Shown piece by piece: positions 38,030 through 50,694 of a stretch of 64,000 nucleotides of DNA (its first letter is position 1; every line of letters starts with the position of its first letter). The stretch is from Nautilus pompilius (taxonomy: Eukaryota; Mollusca; Cephalopoda; Nautilida; Nautilidae), in contig JACATO010000332.1 in the NCBI GenBank assembly GCA_018389105.1, positions 1,377,001 through 1,441,000 on the forward strand. Direction: 5' to 3'. Position numbers and translations under genes: made by a program. Under the pieces are notes generated by a model that was not told the origin of the DNA, searched no databases, and was given only the letters and a program-made list of their open reading frames with translations.

Positions 38030-38120
38030 TGGTGAAGTGTGAAGTTCGTGTTCATCTCCAAAGTGAAGGAAGTGGGTTGGTGGGAGGAGGTTGAAACCTC
38101 TGGTGGAGCAAAGATCTGGT
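38030..38120 (+). repeat. Dispersed repeat, member 1
   Basis: The stretch GTGTGAAGTTCGTG ... GGAGGAGGTTGAAACC ... GGTGGAGCAAAG is similar (about 70%) to 42629-42715. It is GC-richer than the intron. The family is unknown to me. Confidence 0.5.
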
Positions 38121-38398
38121 GGTTTTTTAGCCTAGTTTACTACATTATGGTTGCATAGATAGCTACTGTGGTCTGGATGGCAGCTGTTCACCAAATGCTA
38201 TGATACGTTTTTGCTCCCATCAAGTGAGATGCTTTCTACACCCTTTGGGTTTTTATGCAAGTGCTGGAACCACGTGAAGGTGCAGCCAGTAAAGTGATAA
38301 CTCTCCCATTTTATCGAAGTTCGTACATAATAATACATTGAATGCATTCATGTTTGGTGGGTTTTGTAAGTCAACAATACTTCCTATAAAACATAACA

Positions 38399-38554
38399 AA
38401 ATGGCTCCTCACTCAAACAGAAAGTTTACATTGTAGAGAATTGGGAAGAGGTCTATTCCAATTAGCTGTGGAGCTTGGAATTGATGAAATTAACATGAGT
38501 GGTATAAAAGAAAATATGAGAAAAGCTAAGCAGGCTTTGGTGAGTGAAATGTAG
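38399..38554 (+). other. Open stretch resembling a SAP-like helix pair
   Basis: The plus-strand frame contains CRELGRGLFQLAVELGIDE, then SGIKENMRKAKQALVSEM and a stop. L-x-x-L-A-x-E-L-G-I followed by a basic helix is the pattern of SAP-like segments found at the start of some retroelement gag-like proteins. It is short, isolated and without a downstream polymerase. The assignment is weak. Confidence 0.25.
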
Positions 38555-40000
38555 ACAACTGAAGACAGAAGACTTTTACACTTTATCGTTTTTTTAAAAA
38601 GATCTAAATTATCCAATTGAATTGGGTCCCAATTGGTTTGGACAATCAAGGTTAGCTTTTGTTTTTAGGGGTAGCAAAGCCCCATCTCTACTACTGTAAA
38701 ATGCCACTCATTTAAAAAAAAAGACCACAACTCAAAAAAAAAAATCAAACAAACCTTTAAAGGAAGTGCTATACACCTGAAAACAGGCATAGCACATAAC
38801 TATTATTTTTCTTATTTTGTTATTTACTGTATAACTAACCTGTTACATGAATTATCATTTCGAGTGATAATGAACTGATAGCTTATGCAATGTAGAGTAT
38901 AACAAATGGTGGTCATTTGTGCTGCACACTAAATTAGTATATTCCACCGTTTCCATTTTCATCATAATTCCTTTTCAAATATAAAGACTTGCTGGACATA
39001 ATTACATCGATTTTAAATTCAGCCAGGTTTCAAGTAAACATCCCTAGTGTATCCACAATTTTTACTATTTATCCAGATAACCAAGAAAAGATTAATCTAA
39101 ATTTATACTGTAAATATTAAAAAGATCAAAGAAATAGAGATTGTTCCAGATGATTTTTTTCATAGGGATTTATTTCCCTGCTGAAGTTAGAAGTGCTGGA
39201 CCTTTTTTTGGGTATAGGATAGGAAGCACTTTCTAGCTATGCTCCCATACCATGGCCTGTCTCCGATGAAGAGTGGTTATCTTCCCCACTGCTTACCCTG
39301 GTGTACAACAAAGCAATTAAAGTGATCAGTTATACTGGACTTTCAGAAGCGTGGCTCTGAATTACTTTGGATTAAGAATTAATTATTTTCACATTGCGAA
39401 GATTTCAATTTCTTGGTATAATTCAATGTACATATCTTGGGACATGTCAACCAAACTGAATTTAAAAAAAAACAACAAAAAGAAAAACTAAAGCCCTTTC
39501 TTCTTAATTAAGCACACAAAGCATTAGGTTGTTTTTCAATGGTATTTTACTAAAAGAACACCACAAAGGGAAAGACAATACAAGGAAACACAATACTGCT
39601 ATGGTTGTAAATATATTGTGCTAACTGCAAAAGGCTACTAACCACAAATACACACAGTTCTTAAAATTCTTAGAATTTCATACTATAAATTGCAGTATTT
39701 GGGGTTCACCATCATTTTAAATCCAAGCTGGTATTTAGCATAAATGCAAGTAATCCAACAGAAAACTTTAGTAATAGACAAAAATTCCACTCCTTGATTT
39801 TTAATGACTGATAAAAAGCAATGTCATTTATTATATTTAATGCCACTAAAATAATGATGTTTTGGTTAATTAGTAGAGATAAAGTAAATATTATATTTTA
39901 TCCAGTGCTTGTACCATCTTGAAGAATAATAGTGGTTAAAATTAGTGTAAGCATTATCTAGATGACAATAGTTTATTACATAATAACAAACAGTACGTAC

Positions 40001-40129
40001 TTAAACATGTGTTCCTTGTTCCATGACCACGATATCCTGATTTACATCTGCAGAAAAACTGTCCAGGTGTGTTGACACACCTGGCATTGATGTCACAGTT
40101 ATGTAATCCTTCATCACATTCATTTATAT
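40001..40129 (-). CDS. Exon J: calcium-binding EGF domain 3
   Basis: The exon encodes residues 491-533: DINECDEGLHNC, NARCVNTPGQFFC, RCKSGYRGHGT, NTCL. DINEC and the C-V-N-T-P-G-x-F core are textbook calcium-binding EGF. The exon is symmetrical, phase 1-1. The donor is read as GTACGTAC immediately after TTAA. A second GTAC four bases on would shift phase and is rejected. The acceptor is TATTTCAG. This is the last EGF before the VWD block. Confidence 0.94.
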
Positions 40130-42628
40130 CTGAAATAAATGTAATTAAATACAGACATATATGAATATATTCTATTTTAAGCAAGGTATCATCCAATGGT
40201 GTTTACATTAATTTGAAAAGCTGCAACTAATTTTACATAAAAAACAACAAATGCATCTGTAAACAAAGAAGTGTGTGTAGTAGATGTTGGAGCAGTGGAT
40301 CATCCTTTTGTAGCAGAGAGTTCAGGTTCATCCAACATTCAAGAGAGGCACAAGTTTGGCAAACCTTCCATAGCATGGTTTTGTCATATCCTCTGAGCAC
40401 TCCAGTCTCTTCTCACGGCTAAACAGACATTTTTAGTAAAAACTCTGAAATGTTCATACCAACATGGTAGATTCCCATTGCTGTCCTTGATATCACCTGG
40501 CATTTGTTTAAAATTTCCTAAGCATGCACCCTGTAATTTGCCTAGCCAGCAGGCGGCCTGATCTCCACTCCATCTCTCCTGACCGACACTTGCACCCACA
40601 AAAGATGGCTGCAGTAGTAAGCAGGTGGCCACATTTGTATAACCAAGACAAAAAATTAAGAGAGTATAAAAATAATGAAGAGGTTTTGTTTTTGATACAG
40701 GATCTAAGAGCACAAAAACAAATTATGGAATTTCTTTTTTAATGCTCATAACCTTGGAATAATTTAGACTAATTTGACATTAAAAAAAAACAAACACCAC
40801 ATCTTAATAAATTAATTAAAAAATAAGAAAATCCGCAGAACTTTTAAATGGTTTTTGTAATGTGTTTCGTATTTTTAGACCTTTTAGTATTAAGTATCAG
40901 CACTAAGAAAACCTATGTTACTTTATAATGATTTCATTAACACAAAAGTGTACCATTTTTTTCTGTTACCAATAAAGAAATAACTCTTGTTATACATCAC
41001 AGTTTCATTCTACTGATAAAAAGAAAGCTCAAGCAAAATGGTCTATATACTCAGATTTCAAAACTTCAAAAATTGTATTTTTAAACAATTGTGGTCCAGT
41101 AAGTAAAAATACAAATATTCCATAACTGTTATCAGTGTAATTTGAGTGAGACACATGTGGAAAATACAGTGAAGTATTTTTTCCAGATTTGTAGACATAT
41201 AACATTTATCAAAGAATTAAGAAAAAAGAGAATTCTGTTTTTCATTATAACTGGAAATGAAATCTAGTTTCATGATCATGAGCCACAGAGAAAGCATCAG
41301 AGCAAAGAATGAATACAAACAGGTTCCCCCTGAAGTCTAAAAATTAAAGTCTCAAACATCTGCTGGAAAGCCATGTTGACTTTTGTTTGGGGATGTACAA
41401 GGTCAGTGACAGCTGCATTCTTGGTATATCAACACTAGTTAGTGCTTCTTATTGTGACCGTTTGGTTGAAAGGAATAACAAAGCAGGAGTTGGAAATATA
41501 TGGTATGTCACCTAGACTAGAAGCCAAATGGAGCAAGGTCCCACAATTCTCCCTCACTGATAACCTATCACCAGAGATTCAGTGTAATTGGTCAATGCAG
41601 CACTGAAGACCAAAAGTCTGAGGAGTATATAGTGGTTATATAAGCAGTTAATAGCATCTTCTCAACTCAGCAATATCCAGGTGTTGTTCATGATCATTGT
41701 TTTGATTCTCCATCTGTCTTGCCTGTGTAATGCACTGCGCTAGTTCATGTATTCAACCTGCACTATGAAAAAGTCAGTGTGTATCAGTGTCAAAATGTCA
41801 GCTCACAACTAATTTAAATTAAATGTGCTTTAATTTAAAGCTACCTGGACAACCCAATTTAGATTTGTACCCAAAGACTGTGAAACTTTCCGCTGTAAAC
41901 TTGATGTGTTGGCTGTCAAGGATACCAAAACATTTTCAAGAGAAATATGAGTTTTCTGATTAATCTTCCCCAAGACAGAGGCAATTAAAAAATGAGTAGC
42001 AACTCAATTAATTCAAAGAAGTATTTTTACACACATAAAGAGTAATAAAAATCAGGTTACACAAAGAATCTACAAAAATTCAATGCATTACAAAGCATGC
42101 TACTTCTTGTATATATAGCAATTATTTTAAAAAAGCATATCTAAATACTTCTGAGTGTTTATTAAATGATTTACTAAGTAAAGACTTCATCATGACTTGA
42201 AGAAAAAAATGCCAGTCTCTTCAAGAACTAATGAACAGTGTATCAGTGAAGGGGCAGAGGATTTCACATTAATATTAAGGGCATTATTCAATTTGCCATT
42301 ATTGAAAGATACTGTTTTAATATCAAATGGTATGAAAAATGAAATTTGATGCTCGAAGCTGTTGCTTGCTAAAACAAAAGCTTAAACATTACAGTAGTTT
42401 TATCAAATATTTTAAACACAGATGTTGACATAAAAATATTTTGCTTAAACAATAGCGTGCCTACTATAGTGAGAATGATACAGTATTTATGCTTTTTTCT
42501 GGAACAGTATACTGGCCATTGATTTGTCAAATTTAACTAAGCCATCATATCCTGTAAAGATTGTGAATTCTTTTGTTTTTTACTTCTTTTTTTAAAAATC
42601 TTTTTGTGGTGCATGCGTGTGGGTGCAG

Positions 42629-42715
42629 GTGTAAAGTTCATGTATGTGTGGTTATCTCTGAGGAGAAGGGAGTGGAGGAGGTCGAAACCTTGGGTGGAGC
42701 AAAGCTCCTGGAGTA
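42629..42715 (+). repeat. Dispersed repeat, member 2
   Basis: GTGTAAAGTTCATG ... GGAGGAGGTCGAAACC ... GGTGGAGCAAAG aligns with 38030-38120. The following 270 bases are also GC-richer than the intron and may belong to the same insertion. The 118-codon minus-strand frame over 42638-42994 has no known motif. Confidence 0.5.
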
Positions 42716-44461
42716 GGCCGAGATGGCCGGGTTGAGGCACTGAAGCACCTCGTGTAACTGGCTGCTGAAACAGCCAGGGTTAGGGATGCTAGTGCAACCC
42801 ATGTTAGGTGAAGCCAAAGCTTTTAGTTGGGAGCGATCGCTTAGCCATATTTCACAGAGAGTGCAAAGACAGAGACTGTGTTTGCAGCCATTTCTCTTAA
42901 CAGGAATGTTTGTTGGCTTAGCCACTGCAAAGTGTTTAATTGCTTTATGCAATGCTTGAATTCCAACAAGGAGATTTTGTCCAAATATGGACAAAACTAC
43001 CTTGAACTAAATGATAAGTGATCAGAAAAACACAGGTTTATGATTGACATTACATTCACCTACAGGAGCCAGAACAAACAGTTTAGCATGTGTAACTAAC
43101 CTACTTAGCTTTATTTCCTAAGAGTTAATCTGTTTTAAAATGTTGCCTTTGTTACGCTTTCAGCTTAGAGTTCACATACTTCTATTAGCAAATATTTTCA
43201 CATATGAAATTTGTTGTCAACCCTTTATGCAGCAGATTTACACTCACAATCCTATGTGCAGCCAAGTACACAGGTGTACACCTGACACTGGAAGCCTGAC
43301 TAGGAAAAGCAGAAGCAAGAATCCAACTAATGCATACCAGGATATTGTAATCTATGTTATGGGTGTTTTATATTTCAGCATCCAGAAAAAAAGAGAAAAT
43401 TATTTTTGTTCCTGGTAAAGTGTATGGAAGGCCTGAATGAGTTAAGCTGAGAGAGAAGCAAAAGTCTAATCTCTGTATTTGTGCCACAGTTTTGGTTAAT
43501 TAGAAGTAAAATCTATAGCTACTTTTTCAAAATCTCCAAGTATAATCTGGCTAAAAGTGGAGATAGATGTGAATCAATAGCTGCTGCATCTTCATAAAGT
43601 ATAAATTATAATTTCATATGGTGTAAGAATGTGAAAGACAAAGTGAAGGAAATCTGATCTTACTTTTGAAAAAAAAGTGACCAACAAGAGTGAAACAGTG
43701 GAAACCAAATATTTTGCAAGTTGGTTTGTAACTGAATCATTTCTACAGTCAATAAAAGCTGAATAGTATATCAGCTTTGTGGACTTTAGCTAAACCTTAT
43801 AACTACATTGATAGTTCTTCCTTTTTTAAATAATTTTTTAATGATTTTGTCACTAACTTATAGATAGCAGAAATAAGATAGTTGTTTTTCTCCACATCCA
43901 GTTCAATTTATAACCCTCTTTTTATTTCATTGAACAGATTTTTTCGGTATTTTATTTTCGTGAAATTTCTCTGACTGGAATTAATAAAAGTTTACAAAAG
44001 TTGACTTATTTCGATAAATTACATTGTCTTAATCCCCATTAAAAAATTTTTACTAGAAATTTGTGTTTATTGTTGTATAACATTATTTAACAAAACTATT
44101 TCACTCGCAAAGACTTTACAAAACTTTTCTACACTCCATTGTTTATGCATATGTATCACATAGCATCATCACTTCAGCACTGTAAGATTGGGGAAAGGTG
44201 CAGGAAAAGCATCACCTGGTTTCCTGAAGCTGTAAAGTACAACAAATCAATGATTTATGCAGGTATATTTTAGAAAATATGGCATAAATGAATGTATATT
44301 CCTTGAGATTTCTAGTATCATTATAAGGCTAGAGTATTTCTGACTTCATATAAAACTTAACCATTCCTCATATTAGATATTCTCATTGCTGTAATAAACA
44401 TTATTCATAACCGATTGAAGTTCTGTTAATCACCAATTGTTTTAACGTATGTATGTATGTA

Positions 44462-45032
44462 TAGTCGACCCCCCCCCGCGTAATCGCGGCCCCGGTTATT
44501 CGCGGAATTTTCCTTAGAACCTAACTAATAATTGTTCTTGGAAACCCCCGCATATTCGCGGAATCGCAAATATCTTCCGCGATTTTTTATGGCTTTTTTC
44601 GTGGCAATATATATTTTTTCACGCTTTTTAACGCTAAATTATTAATAACGATATAATTTACTAATTTTGTAATATAAATACTAACGTCAATTCAGCAAAA
44701 TATCGATATAAAATAAATGCCAATGGCTGGAGGTTTGAAAGTAGCCAATCCGAGAGCGTTATTCATTTCTCCTTGCTGCTGATTGGCTGCTGCCCAGGAG
44801 GCGCTGTCTCAGGCAGATGCAGCCCCGCAGCATCCAAGTTTACCGCGTGTAGCTATCTCGAGTGTTTCTCCGAGTGTTGTGTTTTTTATTAAATTATTAT
44901 TATATATTTACTTATATTTTTTTATTATATTTTACGTTATATTTTGACGTTTATAGGCATTTTTATGGACCACGTCCAATATTCGCGGGTGCTCAAGGGA
45001 CGTAACCCCCCACGAATACCGGGGGACAACTG
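44462..45032 (-). mobile_element. Non-autonomous pogo/Tigger-like DNA element, copy 2 (571 bp)
   Basis: In reverse orientation to copy 1. The high-coordinate end reads, on the minus strand, CAGTTGTCCCCCGGTATTCG, and the low end is TAGTCGACCCCC (first base C to T). TA flanks both sides (44460-44461 and 45033-45034), as expected of this superfamily. By eye the copies agree at well over 90% of positions apart from the indel. There is no open frame. Confidence 0.85.
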
Positions 45033-45418
45033 TACCTTAATGGATCTTGACACCACTCAGAATTTATTACTAGGCAGTTTATGTTGAACTGGATGCCAAA
45101 CATTTGTTGCAGCTGTTCCTAACACATCCACTTTCTACGTTTTTATTTATTTTTTTTTTGTAATTTGAACTCACAAATAATGACAGGGTTTCTCATTTGC
45201 ATATTTAAAAATGACACTTGTAAACTACTGCATATTTGCTTCATCAATGTCCTTTTTATCTACCAGTCTCAAGGAAGACTATCCTGATGAGAAAGAGTAG
45301 TGCCACATTTATCCACTAGCAAGTGTTATTCTGCACCATAAAGGATTGGCACTACCAGCTTTTGCAGGAAAATCCTTTCCATAACTTTTCATTTTAAGAT
45401 GTTGAAGAAAATCTAACT

Positions 45419-45475
45419 CCCCCCCCCCCGAAAAAAAAAACCCAAACAGCTAACTGATGGAGGAGGAGGAGGAGG
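45419..45475 (+). repeat. Poly-C, poly-A and (GGA)n tracts
   Basis: A run of about eleven C is followed by about ten A, and then five GGA units near 45461-45475. This is low-complexity intronic sequence. Confidence 0.75.
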
Positions 45476-46554
45476 AACCAAGGCCAGAAGGAACACCAAA
45501 CTCAGCTGACCTTGAGTTGTGGTCAGGGTTAAACCCTAAACTCCAGCTACACTTTTCATTATTTTAAAATGTTATTTTTCTGAGTAATCTTTTCAAACAG
45601 AAAATATTTTAACCCTAACCCTGCTATCTGTAGGGATAGTAATCAAATATCTGATGTGTTTCAATGATACTCCTAAATTTCCTTTAAATGTAAGGCTCAT
45701 TCCTCTTTGTATAGTCTGTACCAACATAAATATGCAGCAATTTGGCATAGTGTATAAGGGGTCAGTGCACTTTGAGTTTCTTTAATAATTTTTGCATCAC
45801 AATAGTTTAAAAATGTATCTGATATATGAAATATCTTAAACACTGGTTATTTATTTTACTTTCCTTAACTAAAATGGATGACAAACGTAAAATAAAATAT
45901 AAAAGATGGTTTTCATCTTTTATGTTTCCATAACTTAGATGTTTGTTGAATGGTGTACACTACTGCAATATGGCTTTAAATGTAATGGCAAGTTCATGAC
46001 AAAAATTTAATGATATAATATAGAATGCAACAGTGATTCACACAACTAAAGCTATAAAGTACAAAATGCAGTATTAAGCAAGATGACGATGAAGTGAAAA
46101 ATATATACAAATACTGAATGTACCACTTCAGTTATCAATCATTATTGTTTTGTTTGCTTTTTTAAAAGCTTACCCAAAGATTTATAATTGCAATTCTTTA
46201 GACAACTAAATCATCTAAAACAGTAATATTATAAAATCCATCATCATCAAAGATATTGGACATTGACTGAGCTGAAGTTTTGAATCCCATTCAGTAAATA
46301 AACCCCACCTCTGCATTTTGTACTCAAGATAGGAATGTGCAATTTCCGTAACTGGGAAAACACATGACAAAGAAATTGCATAATGCACCATCACAAATGA
46401 GATGACTATCAGCTAATTACCTATCATTGCAGTACACCCTAAAATTTCTGTAATTATCAATCTAAAAAAAATTTTTTTTAAATAGTAGCTTAAGTGATTA
46501 ATGATGTTTCAGCTTTAAAAATGGCAACTTGATAAAATTAAAATGGAGTCTTAC

Positions 46555-46674
46555 CTATGCATGACAAAGGTCCTGTCTGTCGGAATCCCTGTTTGCATGT
46601 GCAGATAAATGATCCAATAGTGTTTTTGCAAGTTGCTGACCAAGGGCAATATTTTAGATGGCATTCATTATTAT
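46555..46674 (-). CDS. Exon I: EGF domain 2
   Basis: The exon encodes residues 451-490 as a one-exon EGF module: DNNECHLKYC, SATCKNTIGSFIC, TCKQGF, LSCI. All six cysteines are present. The D-N-N-E-C start and C-x-N-T-x-G-S-F core agree with the calcium-binding type. Both flanking introns are phase 1 (acceptor TTATTATAG, donor GTAAGACT). It lies alone between introns of 4.0 and 6.4 kb. Confidence 0.94.
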
Positions 46675-46889
46675 CTATAATAAATAAAAGTATATAAATA
46701 TATCAAGAAATAATAAGTATATTTTTTTCACCCTTAATTAATTTAGTAGAATTCATGAATTAAATAAATCTATATAATAATACAGCACTGACATAACCAT
46801 TTTCCTCTTATTTTTGTACTTAAACTTTACCAAATGCAGTAAAGAGACCAACTTGTCCAAGTCTAGGACAATTAGAATTTAGTGTTGAA

Positions 46890-47770
46890 CTAGGGGTGGG
46901 GGTAGAAATGCACAGAAGTTATGCACAAAATTAATGAAAATGAGAGACATATACGTACATACAATGCATTATCACAAAAAAATAAACAAAAAAGTGAATA
47001 TGTTGTACAATCATTGGTATTTGGCATATGAGCCCTAAAGCCATATAATATAAGCCTAATGATGTCAAGGCCAACATATTGTTCCAGATAGTTTTTTTTA
47101 TAGCAGTTTGGCTGCATGCTTCGAATCATTCTAATGTTGGAAAATAAATCCTTACCACAAAATATCTTCCCAAGTAAATGGTATGATGGACGCGAACCTG
47201 CATTTACCTACTAGCAGTCAGTATACCTTTGATTTTTCCAACATCTTTGGCTGATCTGCAGCCCTCTCATTTATACCGATCTACCTTCATGTTTCATTAT
47301 AGATGTTGTACAATAATTGACATATTGCTCCTTGGGTTTCCTTTGAACAAACTGCCACTGATTATTACCAAACAGTTCAAACTTGAACTCATCAGTAAAG
47401 AGGATCTTCCTCCAGGTTTGATCATTTCCATTGTTTCATTTTCACTGCCCATTTAAGCCTTGTTGCTTGGCTGCCTCTCATCAGCAAAAACCTTTCAGGA
47501 GAGCTACACATTTAATGAAACCACTTTGCACTGATGCGCATCTTCAGTTCTTGAAATAATGTTCATACCCATACTCACAGCTATATCGTTTGAACAGTCT
47601 TTTTTGGTTTGTCATCAATCATATAAAGAATATATCCTAAGGTACTTAACATAAATCCTGGAAAGTTTGGGCTTTTTTCGTTGAACATATCCTTTGTTGG
47701 CAGTACCAAATTTGTGTAGCTTCCTTAATGCTTTGCATGCAACTTATTTCTGAAACATCACGTCAGTGCG
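46890..47770 (-). pseudogene. Decayed Tc1 transposase
   Basis: The minus-strand segment ILFTDEFKFELFGNNQWQF, then QRKPKEQYVNYCTTSIMKHEG, is the first catalytic Asp region of Tc1 transposases (W-x-x-V-L-F-T-D-E-S-K-F, then R-R-P-G-E-R-Y, then V-K-H-G-G). Before it lie NIISRTEDAHQ and VSLNVSLS fragments from the DNA-binding part. After it, MRGLQISQRCW and NNMLALTSLG are degraded. Multiple stops. Same orientation as the host gene. The second Asp and the Glu regions are not readable. Confidence 0.75.
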
Positions 47771-48007
47771 ATCTGCCACTTGGAGTTGTCATTACCAGGT
47801 AAGATTTTGATTTATGTATGATCTTCATGCCCAAAAGCCATAGTATTCTCTATACATAAATGATATTAACTGCATATACCTTTATAGTCTTGCATATGTG
47901 GTACTTTGTGACTCCTTACAAAAAAAAACTAGTGAAAGTATACTATAAGTATACATACCTGTGTTATGCTGCATTCTATCAATATACATAGAGTGTGATT
48001 CTGTCAC

Positions 48008-48083
48008 TTTTTTTTTTTTTGCATTTTATACTAGTTTTTTTTTTTTTTGTTTTTTTTTTGCATTTTATACTAGTTTTTTTTTT
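48008..48083 (+). repeat. T-rich tandem duplication
   Basis: The unit GCATTTTATACTAGTTTTTT, with its T tract, occurs twice (48021 and 48060), preceded by another T tract. It is slippage-type repeat DNA. Confidence 0.8.
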
Positions 48084-50694
48084 CTGTTTCTATAATTATT
48101 TCCAATACTGTATACTTGCTGTTTATATATATTACAAGTACACTGACCAGTAGACTTTGTTGGTTTTATAAACAATGCTGATTTACAGAAAAAAATACAA
48201 CACAAGCTTTCAGCACGGTACTCAAATACAACGTTGTTTTAAAATAACTGAAAATAAATAAATATAATAGTTTTAGTCCTTTTTATAATTTTCTAATATT
48301 TAATAAACAGAGATCAACCTACTGAATGATAGTAATACAGGTCAAGCCAACTGTTGCAGTAACTTTCAATGAAACTACAGAAAGGGCTTTTCTTCAGTAC
48401 ATTAGGAAAAAAATCTGGCAAGATGAAGCAATATTCCATCAGAATGCAAAGCCATCAGTTTATCCTGCTGATGCCATTTGTGAATGAAGAGCCTACCCAT
48501 GAATTTTTCACAGATCAGTAACCTTTAATGACTGTGCAGTGGTAAGCATCTGCTTAGTGGAAAATAGACTCTACTAGAATCTTTACAGCTGGAGAGGAAA
48601 ACCAGCCAATGCAGGAAGGAAAAGAACATTACATTTTCTGATAATATACCGAACCAAAATGGTGTAATTTTGGTCACTAAGTAGATTCCATCGGACTACG
48701 GCTTATTTAAACAAACAATGATGCTTTCAAGTAGCATAAATGGTGAATTCCATTATAACTAAGAGTTTGCGAAAATCTAAGAAAATTATTTAAACACTTC
48801 AACTATAAGAAGCATCCCAATGAACCATGATCCTCTTCAAGATTATCAAACGGCTATATCATATTTAATCTATATTTTCACAAATGTTGAAATACAGTTA
48901 TTAGGTATCATTGTAAATTATGTTATTTTATATTTTGTCATTTCAGATATGAAGACAAATTTCTCAAAACTTGGTTCATCAAAGAAGAAAATTTTGCTTG
49001 AGTGACAGCTTTACGGATTTAAGTCAAACATCCTTTGCATTTATTTATTCACTGCCTGATTTATTTCACTCAATCTGTAAACATTTCTAAACTCTGTTTT
49101 CACAGTTTACACTTGCTGCAGTTTCTCACACATTCTAATTTGTTCCTTGAATATTCTACAGAGAACAAATTTGAAGATTATGGTAGCAAAGTTATGTCAT
49201 TCCAAAACCCTTAAGTTTTCTTTAGTTTATAGATAATTATTTTCTTGAACTCTGTTGTTCATTATATTGTTAGAATGTAAATCCCTGGTCAACAAGAACT
49301 TAATGCTATGACAAGTTTGCAAAAATTGTGAGGGTAATTGTTTTATTTTTCCCAATTCCTTCTACTCTGAAAATATTTCCAGTGTGAAACCTTTCCACAC
49401 CTTAAACAATTTTTTTCCATGTTTCACATTGGTTCCAAGTGCTGTTACTTAAAGTATTCGCCTGAATATCACTAGGGACACCCTTCATTTGAAACCAAGC
49501 AGCTTATAAACAAAATCTATTGGGTTCAAGCCAATTTAAACATTTAATTTCTTTTTTATCTAGGTAATGTTTTTGGAAGCATTATTTGACCATGTGCAAA
49601 GTATATTATCCTTCTATGGCTGAGAGCCCTAGTTTGATCTGTTTGGACCATGAGTCAGTTTGGCAAACCTCCAATAGCATTGCTTCTTCTTGCACTTCTT
49701 TGCAAATCCATCACCATATGTTTCTTTCAGACACTCAGTTTCCTCACGCAAAAAAGATCTTACAGTGACTTTCACCAAAGAATATAATAGTTCTGAAAAC
49801 CTTTCAATCCATTTTAGCTCAAAAAAAAAAATCACAATTTTCGTAAAATTACAATGGCAAATGCCACCTGATTAGAATAGAATACCTTTTTTTTACCATC
49901 ATGATCATCTATTTTGGATCATATGACTATCAGATAGTAACTGATATGGGCTTTTATCTGGCATTATTACAAGTCGCTCTCATCTAAAATGCTGTTAAGC
50001 TGATTTATCAAGCTTATCATTGCTATGTAGCTGTGATCTACTGAACGAGAAGTAATCTTCTTGTATGGGCACCTGTCTCTGTTAAACAGTCACCAGATTT
50101 TGGTTACATCAGACAGTAAGATTGACACCTTATGGATAGATATGTAGTTATTGGGTATTTTTTGAATTCAAATTCTCTTATACAGAAATCCTATCCTGGG
50201 TTTAATGCAAAATATTCTGCCTCTTGCACACATTTCATTCATAAGTAAGAACTAATAAAGGGAGATTTTTTTTTTTTTTATTATACACAGCATTAAAGAT
50301 TGATCATGTGATTGACCCTATCAGTGTCTCAAGACACTTTCAATTCTTATCGTTAATTTGGTACAGTTTTTGAAGAATAAAACAACATTCTTCTCAGTGA
50401 CTGTGGAGACCAAATGATTATAAGAACTCATGTGTACAATGACACTATACTTCATCCCCCATCACTAACCATGAACTTATCTTCTTGTTTTTAAACTATG
50501 TACTAAATGTGAAAATTAATGCAATTTTTGTCGAAGTAACAATAAATATAAAGACTGGGTAGTGACTTGAGATTACTCATGTTCCCTACCAGGGATAAAT
50601 GTTGAAATAATATGTGAAAACTGTTATCTCCACTTCCACAAAGAAAAAATAATGATATCAAATCCACATTGATGGCAGGCCATCCTTTTCTCAC

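Larger units (their letters stand above)
36457..40000 (-). other. Intron J-K
   Basis: This is a 3.5 kb intron. It has foldback copy 2 (36921-37096), one member of a dispersed repeat (38030-38120) and a SAP-like open stretch (38399-38554). The rest is AT-rich with A tracts. Confidence 0.7.
40130..46554 (-). other. Intron I-J (6.4 kb)
   Basis: It holds a GC-richer minus-strand open stretch at 40384-40713 and another at 42638-42994, neither recognised. It also has dispersed repeat member 2 (42629-42715), the pogo-like element copy 2 (44462-45032), and C, A and GGA tracts at 45420-45475. The rest is AT-rich. Confidence 0.7.
46675..50694 (-). other. Intron H-I
   Basis: This is a 4.0 kb intron. 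It contains a Tc1 transposase relic (46890-47770), a T-rich tandem duplication (48008-48083) and AT-rich sequence. The region 48330-48720 looks like degraded mobile DNA but I cannot place it. Confidence 0.7.

Noticed and set aside
45609..45625. AACCCTAACCCT, telomere-like repeat
   Set aside because: Only two units, in the middle of an intron. It is not an array.
48330..48720. Plus-strand transposase-like fragments (WQDEAIFHQNA)
   Set aside because: Too few matching residues and wrong spacing for a confident mariner or Tc1 assignment.
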